The notes: generated from the letters alone by a model not told the origin. A stretch of 64,000 bases of DNA from Pilasporangium apinafurcum (GCA_001600495.1 BCKE01000057.1:4035-68034); one strand, 5' to 3'; shown: positions 10,070 to 22,837, numbered from the stretch's first letter. Made by a program: numbers and translations.

Positions 10070-11555
10070 TCACACAAAAGTTCCAATTGGCTGGCTGGTG
10101 TTGGTACTCATGTTGATGGTGTAATGCTGATGATCGATGGATCTCTTGGTGGTGTCGATGCTGGATGGACGATACAAGCTCTTTGGTTCGCCCATAGTTG
10201 TGGCAATCGGATTTGTATCCACCATGTCACGCATCTTTCGCTGGATGCAGCAAGTCAATAGTAAGAAAATTTGCTTGTTGGAATGTAGTGACAAAATACA
10301 GCAATAACCAATTGGCGTACCTTTCGTCTGTTATGGTATTCTTGATAAGGCACACCTGCTGACTCCCAGGAAAACACGGATCCGTAGTTGTAGCTGTATG
10401 CAAGGCTAGCTGCCACAGCACCAACGATACTACCAGTCTATCACCAATTCCAAGTCATGTCAGCATGAACGCACCACATATGCTAAAAGTACACTGCAAG
10501 AACTCACAACAATGTCTGTGTAGTGATGCCAGTTGTCGACAGATCGTGTAATCGCGACCCAAGTCGCCACCAGACACGGAAGAAAACACAAAAAGAGCTT
10601 CAGTGTCTTTCGTCCGCCTCGCATCAACGATTCGCTTCGATTTTCACAGTTAAGGCGTGAACGACCAAGCAAATAAAGCTAATATAGCAACACAGTATAA
10701 GTTTCATCCAAGCGCGCCAAACAAGATATCATGCCCGATATTTACCGTGAGCGGAAGCATCGTGGACCAGGCAAAGGAAGAATGACCTGAAGGAAAGCTC
10801 TTTCTACCTTCTTTCTCACCAACATCGTTCGTGCATAAATTAGTAACACCGTCCCATACGACATCGAACTGCCAGCCACACATCTCATGGAAACTGGGCC
10901 GAAAGCGACCGGTCATGTTCTTCATAAATTGTGTCAACACGAACGCCATGCTGATGGATTGTAGTAACGTCAGCAGGAAATCGCGAGTGTCGTGCGGGAT
11001 GATACGCACGCGTTTGAACTTGGGCAGCACATAGTTGAGGAACAAGTTGAACATAATTGGTAAGATTCCGCACGCGATCACTAATGTCATCATCGGGACT
11101 ACAATATGAAATGATGAAAACGTTGTTGTAACTAGATGTCTCAGTTTTATCTGGTGCAGAAGAAGTGTCGGTCTCACTTACCTTGTTCAGCCAGCTTCTT
11201 CTGATTAATGGTTGGGTCTAATCCCCAAATTGACACAGTCGCATTCAACCGCATCTCGACGTGCGGGAAATCACCTACATGCGATGAATAGATAGCAGAA
11301 ATGAGTCGATTGTTGGATCCTGAGTCCTCTTTTAAGGACCAAATATATGTACATACGTTCGTGGACTTCCATGAAGGCAAAGATTGCACCAACAGCCATC
11401 ATTACGACCGAGCAGGTAAACTCCAGCACACGATAGCGTAACAGCAAGTGTTGCCATCTGTTGTTGGCAGTGGTGGTGATGGCAGAAGCAGCAGCTGTGC
11501 TGATACTGCGCTGGAAAGATGCCCTTGTGGACGAGCTCTCCTCTGTGACAGCCAT
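10070..11555 (-). CDS. PAP2/LPP lipid phosphate phosphatase, array copy C
   Basis: Six predicted exons: 11357-11555, 11182-11274, 10746-11098, 10508-10678, 10321-10437, 10070-10240; about 367 residues. Catalytic blocks KNMTGRFRP, PSGHSSFAW and RSVDNWHHYTD are intact, and MRPSFHEMCGWQFDVVWDG-type sequence between the first two matches copies A and B. Internal exon lengths equal those of A and B exactly, and intron phases are the same, so gene structure was fixed before the duplications. The N-terminus (Ser/Thr/Ala rich, residues 1-40) and C-terminal tail differ from the other copies and are the likely sites of specialisation. Upstream lies a GA-rich microsatellite (about 11598-11620) and the ATTATTAAAGGT motif at 11896. 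Confidence 0.9.
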
Positions 11556-12318
11556 TTCCCGTTATCTAATATTGAGCTTCTCCACCACCTCTCACACAGA
11601 AAGAGAGAGAGAGAGGAGACGTCTGCTTCTCCTTCCTCTTCTTCTTCCCTCCTTTCGTGCGGTCGTTCGCTATTGCGCGCGTGTGTGGGTGTGCGAGAAC
11701 GCTGCTATTATCTGCATAAACTATCCGGAGATGCTCCACTCTTGTTGCCCCTTCGCCGTTCTGCTTTCTGTGACGTGACAGAGCAGCTAAATAATATATC
11801 ATAATAAAAGAGATATGTATTATTAGAGACTATAAGGTAGCATGAAAGTACAATCGGATTCTTTTTTCTTGTTTGAACTTAATAATAGTAAATAAATTAT
11901 TAAAGGTTATCTGAATGCAAAAATAAAAAGAACCAGTTATCTCTAATGATTGTGCTGTAACAGCACACATTGGCAGCTTCAGACAGGAAAACGAAGGAAT
12001 TGTTGCTTAAATCATTACGATTTACTATCCAAAAAAAAGGGAAACTTGTGAAAAAGGCAAAACCTCATATTCCCAACAAGTTGCTTAATTTTATAAGATC
12101 GGCTACCTAAATAGGGTTTCTTTGCGCACAGATTGTATAAAACAGCTATTGGAAACAGCAATCCATTTTTTAAAAAACTCCAATAATTAATATGGCTGGC
12201 TCATTGCACATATAGTGTGGTTCACCTTACCCATCTGGTAATTTATTACCAGATGGTTCGTTTTTTATTCGGTTCTTTTCTTGCAGAAAAAAAAGATCAT
12301 CAAACGAAGAGCGCAACC
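11556..12318. promoter_or_regulatory. Divergent promoter region between PAP2 copy C and makorin
   Basis: About 760 bp with no supported gene. It holds a GA microsatellite (about 11598-11620), the 12-mer ATTATTAAAGGT (11896-11907) and a perfect-arm palindrome at 12231-12256. TATA-like CATATAGTG lies near 12209. Confidence 0.4.
12231..12256. repeat. 26-bp palindrome upstream of makorin gene
   Basis: Arms CCATCTGGTAAT and ATTACCAGATGG are perfect reverse complements separated by TT. It ends 62 bp before the predicted makorin ATG. It could be a protein-binding dyad or an RNA hairpin in the 5' leader. Confidence 0.7.
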
Positions 12319-13710
12319 ATGCGACGCTCGGCTGCCGGAGCTGCGTCTGGAAGGTACGATCGTCTGCTCCAATCCTGCTTCAACATGGTTTGTATTTGGG
12401 TAACTCTCTCCACCATCTAATCTTCTGCTTATGTGCAAGGACAGAGCGGCTCGCCGCAGTGGCCACGCAGACAGTGGACAGTATGAAAATCTCATTTTAT
12501 GCATGTTATGATCGTTGCTCTTGGACAGAAATGGTCACTTTTGAGTTTGAATATATGATTTTTTTGTAGATCCAACCAACAACAATATGATCATGCTTCA
12601 TCTTCGTCATCGGATGAATATTATTCCTCTGAAGACGATTTGAGGTATCATTACCCTTCCGACACTGGAGAAGACAGTGATGATGACAACAATGATGACA
12701 ACTGCAATGAATCAGACGAAGAGGATTATGATGACTATTTGCGCTACCGGCAGGAGCAATTGCTCTTTGAAGCAGCAATAAGACGTTCGCATCCGAATCA
12801 ACATGAATATACTGCTACTGCTGGACGTACAAATCGGTCTCCTTCAACAGCAGCTTCATCTCGGTCAGCGTCTACTGTTGCAAGTCCGGCACTCCTATCA
12901 CCAGCTTCTGTACCTCAAGCACCTTCGCTCTGTCGATTCTTCGTGCTAGGCAAGTGTCGCTATGGCAGTCACTGCACGTACTCGCATGTACTGCCAGCAA
13001 GCGCAACGGATTGCAGTACCACGGAAGCTGAGGGACTCACTGCAGCTGCTGCACAAGTGGACTGCCCATTTTTCCAACGAGGCAACTGCAAGTACGGCGA
13101 CTACTGTCGCCTGCGCCACAATCGCTCCATACCGACTTCACTTCCTTCAACGTTGTCAGCTTCGTCCGGTAGCAGTAATAATCAAATCAACAGCAACCAT
13201 AGCAATGCACAGGAGTATACGTGTGGCATCTGCTTCGAAGACATCGTCGAATCGGGGAAGTATTTTGGACTGTTGAGCTGCGACCACTGTTTCTGCCTTG
13301 ACTGCCTTCGCTTGTGGCGTCAATCGAAGGACATGGAAGTCGAAGTCATTCGTGCGTGTCCAGCGTGTCGTGTGCCCAGCAATTATATCGTCCCATCGCT
13401 GCATTTCTGCACAGGTGAGGAGAAAAAGAAAGTCGTGGAAGCGTACAAGAGCCACTTAGCCATTCGGGAGTGCAAGTACTTTAACGGTCTCTTTGGTTCG
13501 TGTCCATTTGGACCGCATTGTTTTTATGCACATCGTGATTCGGAAGGACGAGATGTGAAACACTTGGATCGACCAAAACGCAATACGAAGGGACGGAATG
13601 GACGCAATGCTTCACTTTCGAGTATGTTTGGCGGCTACAGCCAACTCTTTCGTTTGCTTGAATCTTTTGACTGGGACGATTACCACCATGATTATGACAC
13701 TGATGATTGA
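12319..13710 (+). CDS. Makorin-type RING / CCCH zinc-finger E3 ubiquitin ligase
   Basis: Three exons predicted: 12319-12353, 12445-12480, 12570-13710; about 403 residues. The two short 5' exons are inferred from an in-phase ATG (MRRSAAGAASGR...), GT-AG sites and continuity into the large exon; the large exon is certain. Domains: acidic, low-complexity N-terminus (about 30-80); CCCH finger at about 145-163 (C-x8-C-x5-C-x3-H); second CCCH at about 189-207; C3HC4 RING at about 242-290 with CGICFED, CDHCFC and CPAC; a third CCCH at about 325-344. This order is that of makorins, RNA-binding E3 ligases. A Makorin-type Cys-His finger between the CCCH pair and the RING is not obvious. The C-terminal tail is Asp-rich. 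Confidence 0.87.
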
Positions 13711-14020
13711 CCATCTCAGTGTACACTCGAAGGAGAATACGGACAATACCAAACAAGAAATAAAAACGAGAGCTAAAGCAAACAGCAGACGCAAAGGAAT
13801 GGACAAGCAGATGAAAAATGTTGGACCGTTGTAACTTTATTTTGTAGTGTAATGAGTATTCATTTATGCCAGAGTGGTAGTTGTAGCGGTACTTAATTCT
13901 CCCAAAAAAGAAAAAAAATGTCCTTTGCTACTATTGAAACATTGCCGTCAGTCCTTCTCACTTTGCTAAATCTCAGGAGTCGCGTCTTCCCACTGCAAAG
14001 CACTGGAAGCATAGCTCGAC

Positions 14021-15133
14021 ATGGAGCATCGCCGTGCTCCACACGTGGATAGTACAACGTCATTGACCAAGAAAGGTAAAGCAATTACCAAAATATCCAC
14101 TCGTTCGCCTCCTGTTCAGCATCAACCGCCTCATTCTGAAGCTCCAAAGCACACGACAGTAACTCATCACAGCAAGAAACACAAAACTGTAAAGGACAGG
14201 TCATCTGAAGTCTCAAGTACGGTAAATGACGAGATTGTGCACGACGCAGGAGCAGCTCTGATTGAACAACGTCTCGCAACTGCTCGCAAGACCACGCGAC
14301 TAGATGGTAGTGTTTCAAAGCATTCACCAATCACTATCTACTATCAGCTGTTCCCATGGCAGGTGGTGACACAGGAGAAACAGGGTCTATGCCATCTGAC
14401 GGAACTTTGGCTTACCAACCACCATATCACCTCATTACCACCAGAGATTGGTCTGTTTACCAATCTACGACTGCTCGGTCTTGGCGGAAACGCATTGTCA
14501 ACGCTTCCAGACGAAATTCGCGAACTTCGATGTCTGGAATCGCTGTATTTGGAGAAGAATCAGCTGATGTCTCTACCAGCGAGTGTAGAATTTCCATTTC
14601 AGCTTCGTGATCTCCATTTGGACAGCAACTCGTTGACCATGTTTCCTCCGCAGCTCACGAAACTACGTCTACTAAATCGGCTTGGCCTGAGCAGAAATCA
14701 AATCCGAAATATCCCTACCGGGATTCGTCGCTTGACTAATCTTGTGGAATTAGATCTGGACTACAACTGCATCGGTCCTGATCTTCCAGACGAATTCACG
14801 AAACTGAGGAGACTAGAGCGGTTGGGGCTGGAAGGAAATCGTCTGAGAGAGTTTCCCGAGTGTTTGAAAGCATTACCGGCATTAATGTACGTGCGTATTA
14901 GCGCCAATAGATTGAATGAGGAAGGAAGAAGCGTCCCAATTCGCCATGATGGCTACTTTCAGTGTTCTCAACGCTCTCGGGCACACGAAGGAGATACTGG
15001 AGGTGTTGCTGGTGTGGATACAACAAACGTATCCGCTCCAATTGCGTTGTTGGACGGATTGGTACCTTGTCGAGATCAGAATTTGCTCAATGCAGAGACC
15101 TATCGCGACCATTACATCGGTTCGGGATCATGA
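14021..15133 (+). CDS. Leucine-rich repeat protein
   Basis: Single open frame of 370 residues starting at ATG 14021. The first 120 residues are basic and Ser/Thr-rich. From about residue 125 to 300 there are seven to eight LRRs of the LxxLxLxxNxLxxLP type found in plant intracellular Ras-group LRR and SHOC2-like proteins. No signal peptide or membrane segment is seen, so it is probably intracellular and acts as a binding scaffold. After residue 300 the frame loses LRR character, while another plus-strand frame opens at 14916-15140, so the true 3' end may use an unrecognised intron or contain a frame change. The partner and pathway are unknown. Confidence 0.7.
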   Translation: MEHRRAPHVDSTTSLTKKGKAITKISTRSPPVQHQPPHSEAPKHTTVTHHSKKHKTVKDRSSEVSSTVNDEIVHDAGAALIEQRLATARKTTRLDGSVSKHSPITIYYQLFPWQVVTQEKQGLCHLTELWLTNHHITSLPPEIGLFTNLRLLGLGGNALSTLPDEIRELRCLESLYLEKNQLMSLPASVEFPFQLRDLHLDSNSLTMFPPQLTKLRLLNRLGLSRNQIRNIPTGIRRLTNLVELDLDYNCIGPDLPDEFTKLRRLERLGLEGNRLREFPECLKALPALMYVRISANRLNEEGRSVPIRHDGYFQCSQRSRAHEGDTGGVAGVDTTNVSAPIALLDGLVPCRDQNLLNAETYRDHYIGSGS

Positions 15134-15710
15134 ATGTTAACAACAGAACGGATCAATAGTGAGCATTTGCATGAATGTTCTTGCACAATTAGGAGGGGGA
15201 GCGCATCCTTCTTGAAGATTATTGTAACTTATTAGTTAGAGCATTCCTTTTTGGTCCGGTATGCATTTACAATTCTACAAATGCATAATATGTACACAAA
15301 ATTGTAGACGCAAAGCCCAATACGGCATCGATCAACTAAGACAGCAGCTTCCCCATGGATGCTCAGAAAAAAGCAAAATGGGCGACATGCTCGCTAATGT
15401 GGCAATGGATTCTAAAGCACCACAAAAATTTACACAGTTGTGTGTCGGGCGACTCGTTTAGCTCTCACATGTGAGCTATTGCTCTAGACATTAATTACTC
15501 CCTTAAGATGCATCAGGCATGCCCTTCTAACACCAAGCAAAACACTACGATAGTCAGTCCACAAGACACAAGTAAAATTTCACATAGTCACAATTTTCAG
15601 AACGTTAGAATTCAACTTGAACAACTTCCACACATATCCTATCAATACAACGCACTCAAAATTTCAGAACTGACGTGCTTCTGATGGTCTACTGAACTAG
15701 GTAGTCATTG
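15134..15710. other. Intergenic, nothing recognised
   Basis: About 580 bp between the convergent LRR and ZFC3H1-like genes. I see no gene, RNA or repeat that can be supported. Confidence 0.4.
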
Positions 15711-18700
15711 TTATTTATGATCGATCTCGTGGTTCCCTTTGGACTCCTCAATATCCAAAGACTCTTGCGTTTGGTGCTGCTCTAAGACGATATCCACCGC
15801 GTCTCGAAGGCAAAGTGGACACAGTACCATTGTATTAAGGCGCTGATGATTTCCGTTATTTGGTGTAGAGCAAAGCACACAGTTGATTCGTTTCATTTCC
15901 AGGGTCAACCGGGTTCGGATATGTTGCCGCCAAAGGTGAGGATACTTGTGCCGCATGTCTGCTCGACTGGTGCCAGTACTCTGCATGATTCGCTCAAATT
16001 CGCCAGCCTCACTAAAAATCATTGTTGTTCTTCCAGACTGAGGCGAAGATTGATGTGTTTGAATGAAAGTAGGTGACACTACCACAGCTGTAGAGTCATG
16101 TGCTTGTATCGGAGCCTCCGCACGAGAAAAGCCAATAAATTCCACACCATCTGAATCTACATCTTCCTCTTGATGAGCTGCTGGTACAGCAGATCGATTT
16201 TCATTGACAGAGTTCTGTTCACGTAGCGAATCTTGTGAAGCACTGACTTGATCATGATCAAATAGGTTACTTCCTGGATGTTCGAGGACTTCATCAGCGC
16301 TAACTCGTTGGACTTCGCCGTCTTCAATAGTTATTGCATCCTCGTGCGCCACCATCTCGATCTCATCAGTCCCGATTGTACCACCATTTATTGTATTCTC
16401 ATCATTGCTCGATCTGATAGCTGACTGGTGGTTCTGAGTATCCATTTGTTTCGATTGAGTACTAACGTCAACCATTGATTCGTCATGTGTGTTTGTAACA
16501 GAATTTATCGGATCACTTGTATCACGACAAGCGGCAGTCTGATTACGCATCACTCTTCCCATTAAATTTTGCTCATCAGCAGTTGAAAGCTGATTATCCA
16601 TAATGTGTAAGCTTTGTAGCTCACTTAGGTGATCCAAGACTTCGATTGGGAATTCCTTGATGATGTTTGCACGAAGATCCAGCTGGCACAATTTTGAAGG
16701 GATTTTCCATATAGACATAGGCACTGTGCTCAAATTATTGTGTGATAGATCCAAGTTCTTCAACTCCATGAGTGTGCCCACGCATGATGGGAATATAAAC
16801 AACGAGTTGTTGGACACATCGAGTGTCTGTAGCTTGGTAAGGTGGCCAATTGCATCTGGAAGCTCCACGAGAAAGTTTCCGCTGAGATTCAAAGATATTA
16901 AATTCACATTCAAGAGAACAAAATTTGGGACTCGATACAAGGCCTGGCGTTGCAAGTTCAGATTTGCTCTTTCGTCCTTCCACAATGAGCACAAAGATAC
17001 ACTTTCTTCGTGCTGCACATGACCATTAGAATCTTCCCAATTAGCCAGCTGACTATCACCATAGGTGTTTGAAGTAAAACGCAATCGAAAACTTTGAAAA
17101 TCGTTGGCTAATTCCTTAGATCGGGATGATGAACGCTCTCCAAACAAAATTTCCATTGCCGTCACGAGTCTCCAGCCTTCTAAACATAACGGATCTGATT
17201 GGACACATCTCTCCAATAACAAGGCCACAGCCCGTGTATTTTGTTGCCGTAGCTCCAGTGAGACGAGTGCTCGCAATGCCTCAGCATGAAGTACAGATGT
17301 GTTACCACTAGCAATAGATCGTCGTAACGAGACTCGAACTTTCCTCAACTCCCAATCATGAACAGCAATATCTAAAGTGGAAAAACTCATTAGTATGCAA
17401 TCTATCCGATATTGTCAATAGTTGACGCAACTTACCATAGAATGCGAGAGCAAATTCTGGGGTAGATGAAAACGAGTAGAGAAAGGAACTAAAATATCCC
17501 GACTTTTGTGATGCTGGCAGTGTGGCTAAGCATAGTCGAAAGAGTTCTAGGTCCAAATCACTCGAGCTCTCCATATACATTTGTCCTGGACAGAGACATT
17601 CAATGATTGCGGCTTGAATACCTTGGTGTTGAACTACCTTCGAAAAACGCTCAGAAACCTGTTTTGTCGTTACAGAAGTCATTTCACTCAAGTATCTTCG
17701 TAGCAACTGCGTGAATGTGCCTCTGCAGTAGTTATCACTTTCTAGATGATCAAATTGGAAGATAAACCGCATCGCCCATACAAGTTGTCTGGCTTCCAAC
17801 GGTAGCCGGCAAAACATGGATGATCCGAGCAACAATTCCAGACCTTCGATAGCATCGGATGGTCCTATGAGTACACTCATCACTTGACAAACGCTAATGA
17901 CAAAGTATATGTCTGGAGAGTCGTGGGTAGATAAAGAGCGATTACAAGCGCTAAGGCGATCCATCCATGTCGACACAAGCGCATAGAGTAATTTCTTTAG
18001 CTCTTTCGATCTCGCGACGGGGTTTGTTTCCTGGTCCAATCTAAGTAAAGATACCTGTAGATGCTGGATGGTTACGTCAATTGTAATCGCCATCGATATC
18101 AGCATATCAAGCAGCAGTGCTGTTGATGCATGGGTATCATCAGATGATCGGGTTTGGTATTCACATAGGTAAAAGTGCAATGCCCGGGGAAAATCTCGCT
18201 GAGTTCTGTCTGCTACCATTCTCTGCATTACCGCATGGGCTTTGGACGGCTCTTGGAGCACATGTCTATATACTTGAGATGTAGTATACGATGCGCCCGG
18301 GTATTGTAAGAGAAGAGGGAGTTTTTCTTCGAGAAATTCGCGAACAATCCTGTGATTCTTCTGATGAATACTGGCTTGAGCAAGTATAATCACCCGATTG
18401 CTCAATATCACATCATGAGCATTCACATGATCACATTTCTCAGACTCGCGAAGAGCTATGTCGTATGCTTTTATAGCACGCGCATAGTCTTGTTGGATAT
18501 TTCGACCATCGAATCGCCTAGCTTGGAAGGATTCTAACGTATACGCAAAACTTTCCATCCTCAGTGGTTCATTATAGGAGACTTTTACCCATTTGTAAAC
18601 GTGCTTCGGAACTTCTGCAAATAGTGTCACATGAGCATAGATCAGAGCTAGAGCGATATGCTCTTCAATGCATAATCGAGATCTCACTTGGTCACACCAT

Positions 18701-21700
18701 TCAAAATCTGGATTGGCTGAGTCAAGCTGTAAAAGCGCTTCTAACAGCAGAAGCACGTTCACGGTTGCCTCAGCACGACAAAGTATGATAGATAGATGAA
18801 CCACTACAGCAGTCAATAAGACCGAAAACTCTCGTCCCTCGTGCTTATCCAATTCGGCGTTCTCTCGCCATTCTTTTCCAGAAAGATGCTGCAATATACG
18901 GTAGTGCATGCCTTCTGCGACGTCAAGGGATTCAAAGCGGCATGTGGACAGGTAATACAGCCATAAGCGGCGAGACTTCGGAAGAAATTGGACCGCCTGC
19001 TCGGCCATTTCTAACTCCAAGTCCTTGTTTTGAACGGGTAGCAGGTTCGCAAGTTGGAGATACATCAGCCATAGCGCTTCACAGTACGCATTTGCTTCAA
19101 CTTCAAGAGCCCTGGAGAGCGTATGAAGACTTCGTTTTAACTTGTCTTCGCCAATGCCAAGGGAGTTTGTTGCATTTGCCATTGCCATATTATACAAGAG
19201 TTGGTGGAGAGCTATCAGCTGCTCCTGTAGTTTTGCACTATCGGAGAACGCAACGGCGTCATCACTGGCAAGGTCGAAGTTAGAAACCAATCCGTCGATA
19301 TGTAACGATACGAAGAGAGCACCTACCTTAAGGGTACATGCAGTTCCAGTTCACTGATCGCCAAAAGTAACCACGAATCCGTATCATCATTGCTTGAGGC
19401 AATTTTCTTTTGAAGAGCTTCCCTCGACAACTCTGTTGTCTCGTCTTGATGATAGTACCGAATATCTTCTTCGTTTTCATCGGTTTCAGAACGAGCATTT
19501 TCGTTTGAATCAATATCGTCTAACCTAATAAAATCAATTCCGTCGAAGCCTTCCCCACCATTACACTCAAGACCGCTTGACTCCACTACTGGTTTGTTTT
19601 CCTCATAAACGTTTGCACGTTCTACAGGCTAGTCAAATGCACGGCTCATCAATATTTATCCAGCAGCAGCTCAGATAGCATCGGACAGACAGCGCATACC
19701 TTTGGAATAACTGATTTGGTCGTAATCAGTGGCCATGTGTTTAATTGATTTGACCTGACCAATGCAAAGTCGTATACGAATTGCCGCTGATCTTTCTCAG
19801 CCTCTTCATTTTTCCTCTTTGTCATCGCTTTATCATCGTCTTCGTCACCACTCTCAGGTGGTTCAAAATCTCTCTGGTGTAAATATGAGCAATTTTCATC
19901 ACTGCAAACACCATTCAGCTCATACATGCAAAGGGTTCTCGAACAGCAGTCAAATGCATATATGTTAGCAAGTAGATCATTTTTCAACTATCATGCGGTT
20001 GAACTTACTTCATAGGATCGATTCGTCCGCGTTTACGCCGTACAAAACCAGTGACAGTATCTGGAGGCACCGACGTCAATTGTTTCATGACTGAGTCTTC
20101 TTCTAGTGAGAATGGTCGAGTGGTGGATGCTGATGCTGACCCTAACTTTCCACTCCAGGAAGTATCTCCGTCGATTCTTGAACTATCATTCTCCTCTTCA
20201 GCGCAGTACGGTAGCACCGTTTCCATTTTCATAAATAACTCTGATAGCTGTCGAAACGAGCGAAATGGGATTCTTCTGGATATCGGAACTTCTGAAGACG
20301 GATTGTTTCCTCTAGTGCATGCACAAAAAGTTGTCCAGATATCACTTGGAAGCATAGATCCAGTGTCGCCCATTACACTTGAAAGAAAAACTACTCGATA
20401 ATACGATTGTAGTAGTTGTTGATCGTATCCGCAAGCATCCGTCATAGCTAAAGCTGAGTCACAAATCTCATCAAGCACTTGCTTCTCCAGGTCAATATAT
20501 GCCTGTAGACGCTCTAAGATATCATAGATAAATAGAAGTCAATCACAAAGTACAATTACAATGAATACCGACACTGCCATACCAGAACTGTCCGAACAAA
20601 ATGTTAAGAAGTCAAGAAATTGGTGACCGGGTATCCAACGTGGTAAATGTGAGTTAGGTGTAATTTCGATGCAATTTGACATGCTAGCGTCCGATATCAG
20701 ATCATTAAGCACACTAAACGATCTCCGAACTCGTTCAAATGCCGCTGCATCAATGTGTATCCTCGTATATCTCCTAAACCCTTCCATTAGTGACGAAATA
20801 GATATTTTCTAAGTTGATTAACAACGAGAAAAAGAAGAACATCATCAGTCTACACAAAACGATCCCAACAATGAGTCGCTTCTTACCTGCCCAAACTGGA
20901 TGAAATGCCTAGTTGCGAGCCGAAATAAGATTGACGCGCTTAATTTTGGGATACTTGTTTGACCGTCAGCTTCTACACAGCAAGGTATGAGACATTCAAA
21001 GAAAGTCAATTTGTGGATTCATTCAAAGATGAGCTGGGACATACTTTCACGCATGTCATGTATCAGCAACTCCGGTTCTAAAACGCTGAGAATTGGTGCT
21101 TCATGTTGATGCTGCGCTGTATTCACAATGACTACTGTTGGCTTCTGTTTTATATCTGGGTTGTTCTCTCTTTTCCGCTTTGTTTTCGAAAACGGCGCAG
21201 CGACACTAACTGCAGTGGCTGTTCCGGGACTAGAAAGCGATACCAATGGGTTTCCACTGGCTACACTCGATAACTTTATGTCAATTAAGCATAAATATCG
21301 CCCCATGTGTCAGAATGGATCATTTTGCTATTCAACACACATAAATTCAGCACTTACGGAAACTCCTTCCAGCCTTTTCTGAAGCATATTGTCCTGATTC
21401 CTGATTGCAACATCAACAACATCAAACACAAAATTACTAGATACATTGCTATCCACGTTAATATTGAGATAGCCGTCATTCTTACGCGTCAATCATCACT
21501 TGGTCTAGATTCTCATCATTTACAACGGTGACATCCTGAGCCTGGTGCTGTGTCTCTCGCTGCATGCATTCTTCCAGTTCCTTTTTCCTCACCAGTCGCT
21601 CCTGCTTCTTTAGCATCCACTGATACCGCTCCTCCTTCAGTTTACGGAGCCTGTTCTTCATTTCGGCGAGCATATGCCGCTCGCCAAGTCCGTCGATACC

Positions 21701-21763
21701 GACGGCCTCCACCATTTCAGCTCCAATTTGGTTCGTGAGCAACAAATATCCGCGCAGAAGCAT
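15711..21763 (-). CDS. ZFC3H1/Red1-like RNA-surveillance protein with LRR extension
   Basis: Ten exons predicted: 21486-21763, 21358-21436, 21045-21273, 20887-20972, 20583-20808, 20009-20513, 19700-19937, 19327-19628, 17436-19264, 15711-17371; all phases agree and give about 1810 residues. A charged coiled-coil-like stretch (about 30-85) is followed by a small CCCH finger at about 471-488 (CMYELNGVC...C...H), the zf-C3H1 type found in human ZFC3H1 and fission yeast Red1. Then come about 700 residues of helical HAT/TPR-like repeats. Those proteins link the exosome-targeting helicase Mtr4 to polyadenylated nuclear RNA. Unusually, an LRR block (about 1400-1525), a long acidic linker and a Cys pair motif (CVLC...CPLC, about 1755-1778) follow in the same exon. 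An extra 5' exon cannot be excluded, since an AG precedes the ATG. Divergent from the SMI1-like gene 148 bp away. Confidence 0.72.
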
Positions 21764-21911
21764 GTCCTATATTAGTGTGTCATTATTTTTTTCAACGCAA
21801 AAAACACTAAACTAGTAAGTGAAATATATTTTAACCAATCAGCATTTGCGACCTTTGGTATCCAACTGAACGAATGGATCACTTAGGAAGTTGAAGCAAA
21901 GTGAGAGGGGC
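21764..21911. promoter_or_regulatory. Short bidirectional promoter with CCAAT box
   Basis: The 148 bp between two divergent ATGs must contain both start regions. An inverted CCAAT motif (CCAATCAG, 21835-21842) lies near the middle, next to AT-rich sequence. Confidence 0.45.
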
Positions 21912-22837
21912 ATGTCGGGTGTGCAGGTCGTCGCCGATGGCAACCCTCGCCAGGGGGGGATGGATGAGGATGAAAGAGACCAATGTATTCATGGTACGTC
22001 ACGATCGGTATTGGTGAAGACGATCTTTGCCTTAGAATTGTTGCTTGGGCTTGGACAGATATCGTGAGCTGGTTTCAGCGGAAAGCAAAACTGCGTAATG
22101 CGGTTGAAAAGAACTCGGGTAAGCGCTTTATCAAACAAAATAGATAGCTAGTGAATTAAAGGGTATGCTTTATTTCTAAATATGCTGCGTGATCTACTGG
22201 AATGCTTAATTAGACCTGGAGGCGCTGGAGAAAACATTAGGAACTGAGATCCCAGAGGTGCTATAGACGTTTTTAAGGTTCAATTCTTCTACAATATTCT
22301 ATTCCGCACTAATGATATGTGTTCCTTGATGTACAGGTGCTGCGAAGTTTGCTAACTAAACAGAGTGGTGGTATATGGTTTGATGAGTACAAGGTACGTA
22401 CTCATCTGATAGACTATCTTTGATTAGAAAGATCATTGACGCATTTGTTCGCCGTTTCCTTTAGTCGTTGACCGCTGACGTATGTATGACAATGCTGTCG
22501 CTTGACTGACTTAAGCTCATTCAGTACGACAATCTAAAGCAGTAGCTCATTTTCCATCTTTGTATGTGAATAGGATATTGCTAACACTGCGGAGACGCTT
22601 TCGAGTGTGAAAAACTGGAAGCCAACGTATGTCCCCTTTGCAGCAGATGCCGATGGTGCCGCGCTTATCACCGATGTTGGCGCAAAGAATGCTGTGTTTG
22701 AGTTTAGCGAGGATGGCAAGGGTTCGCAATTGGCGACTTCGCTCCTGCAGTACCTGGAGGAATATCGTAACCGCTTACTGTCGGGACAGTTCGATTATGT
22801 CGAAGACGTGGGACTCGTGGAACGATCGCGTAAATGA
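21912..22837 (+). CDS. SMI1/KNR4 (SUKH-like) domain protein
   Basis: Six small exons predicted: 21912-21993, 22059-22118, 22214-22257, 22337-22393, 22465-22479 (only 15 nt), 22574-22837; 173 residues, phases all consistent. The joined protein reads LEALEKTLGTEIPEVLRSLL, then GGIWFDEYKSLTADDI, NWKPTYVPFAADADGAAL and a final helix. That is the classic SMI1/KNR4 layout: an LE..LG..LPE helix, a turn with G, then W.P.YVPFA and D.G. In yeast this domain helps coordinate cell-wall synthesis; in bacteria it occurs in immunity proteins. No targeting signal is seen, so it is probably cytosolic. The 5' part is inferred from phase and family pattern; the 3' exon is certain. Confidence 0.75.
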
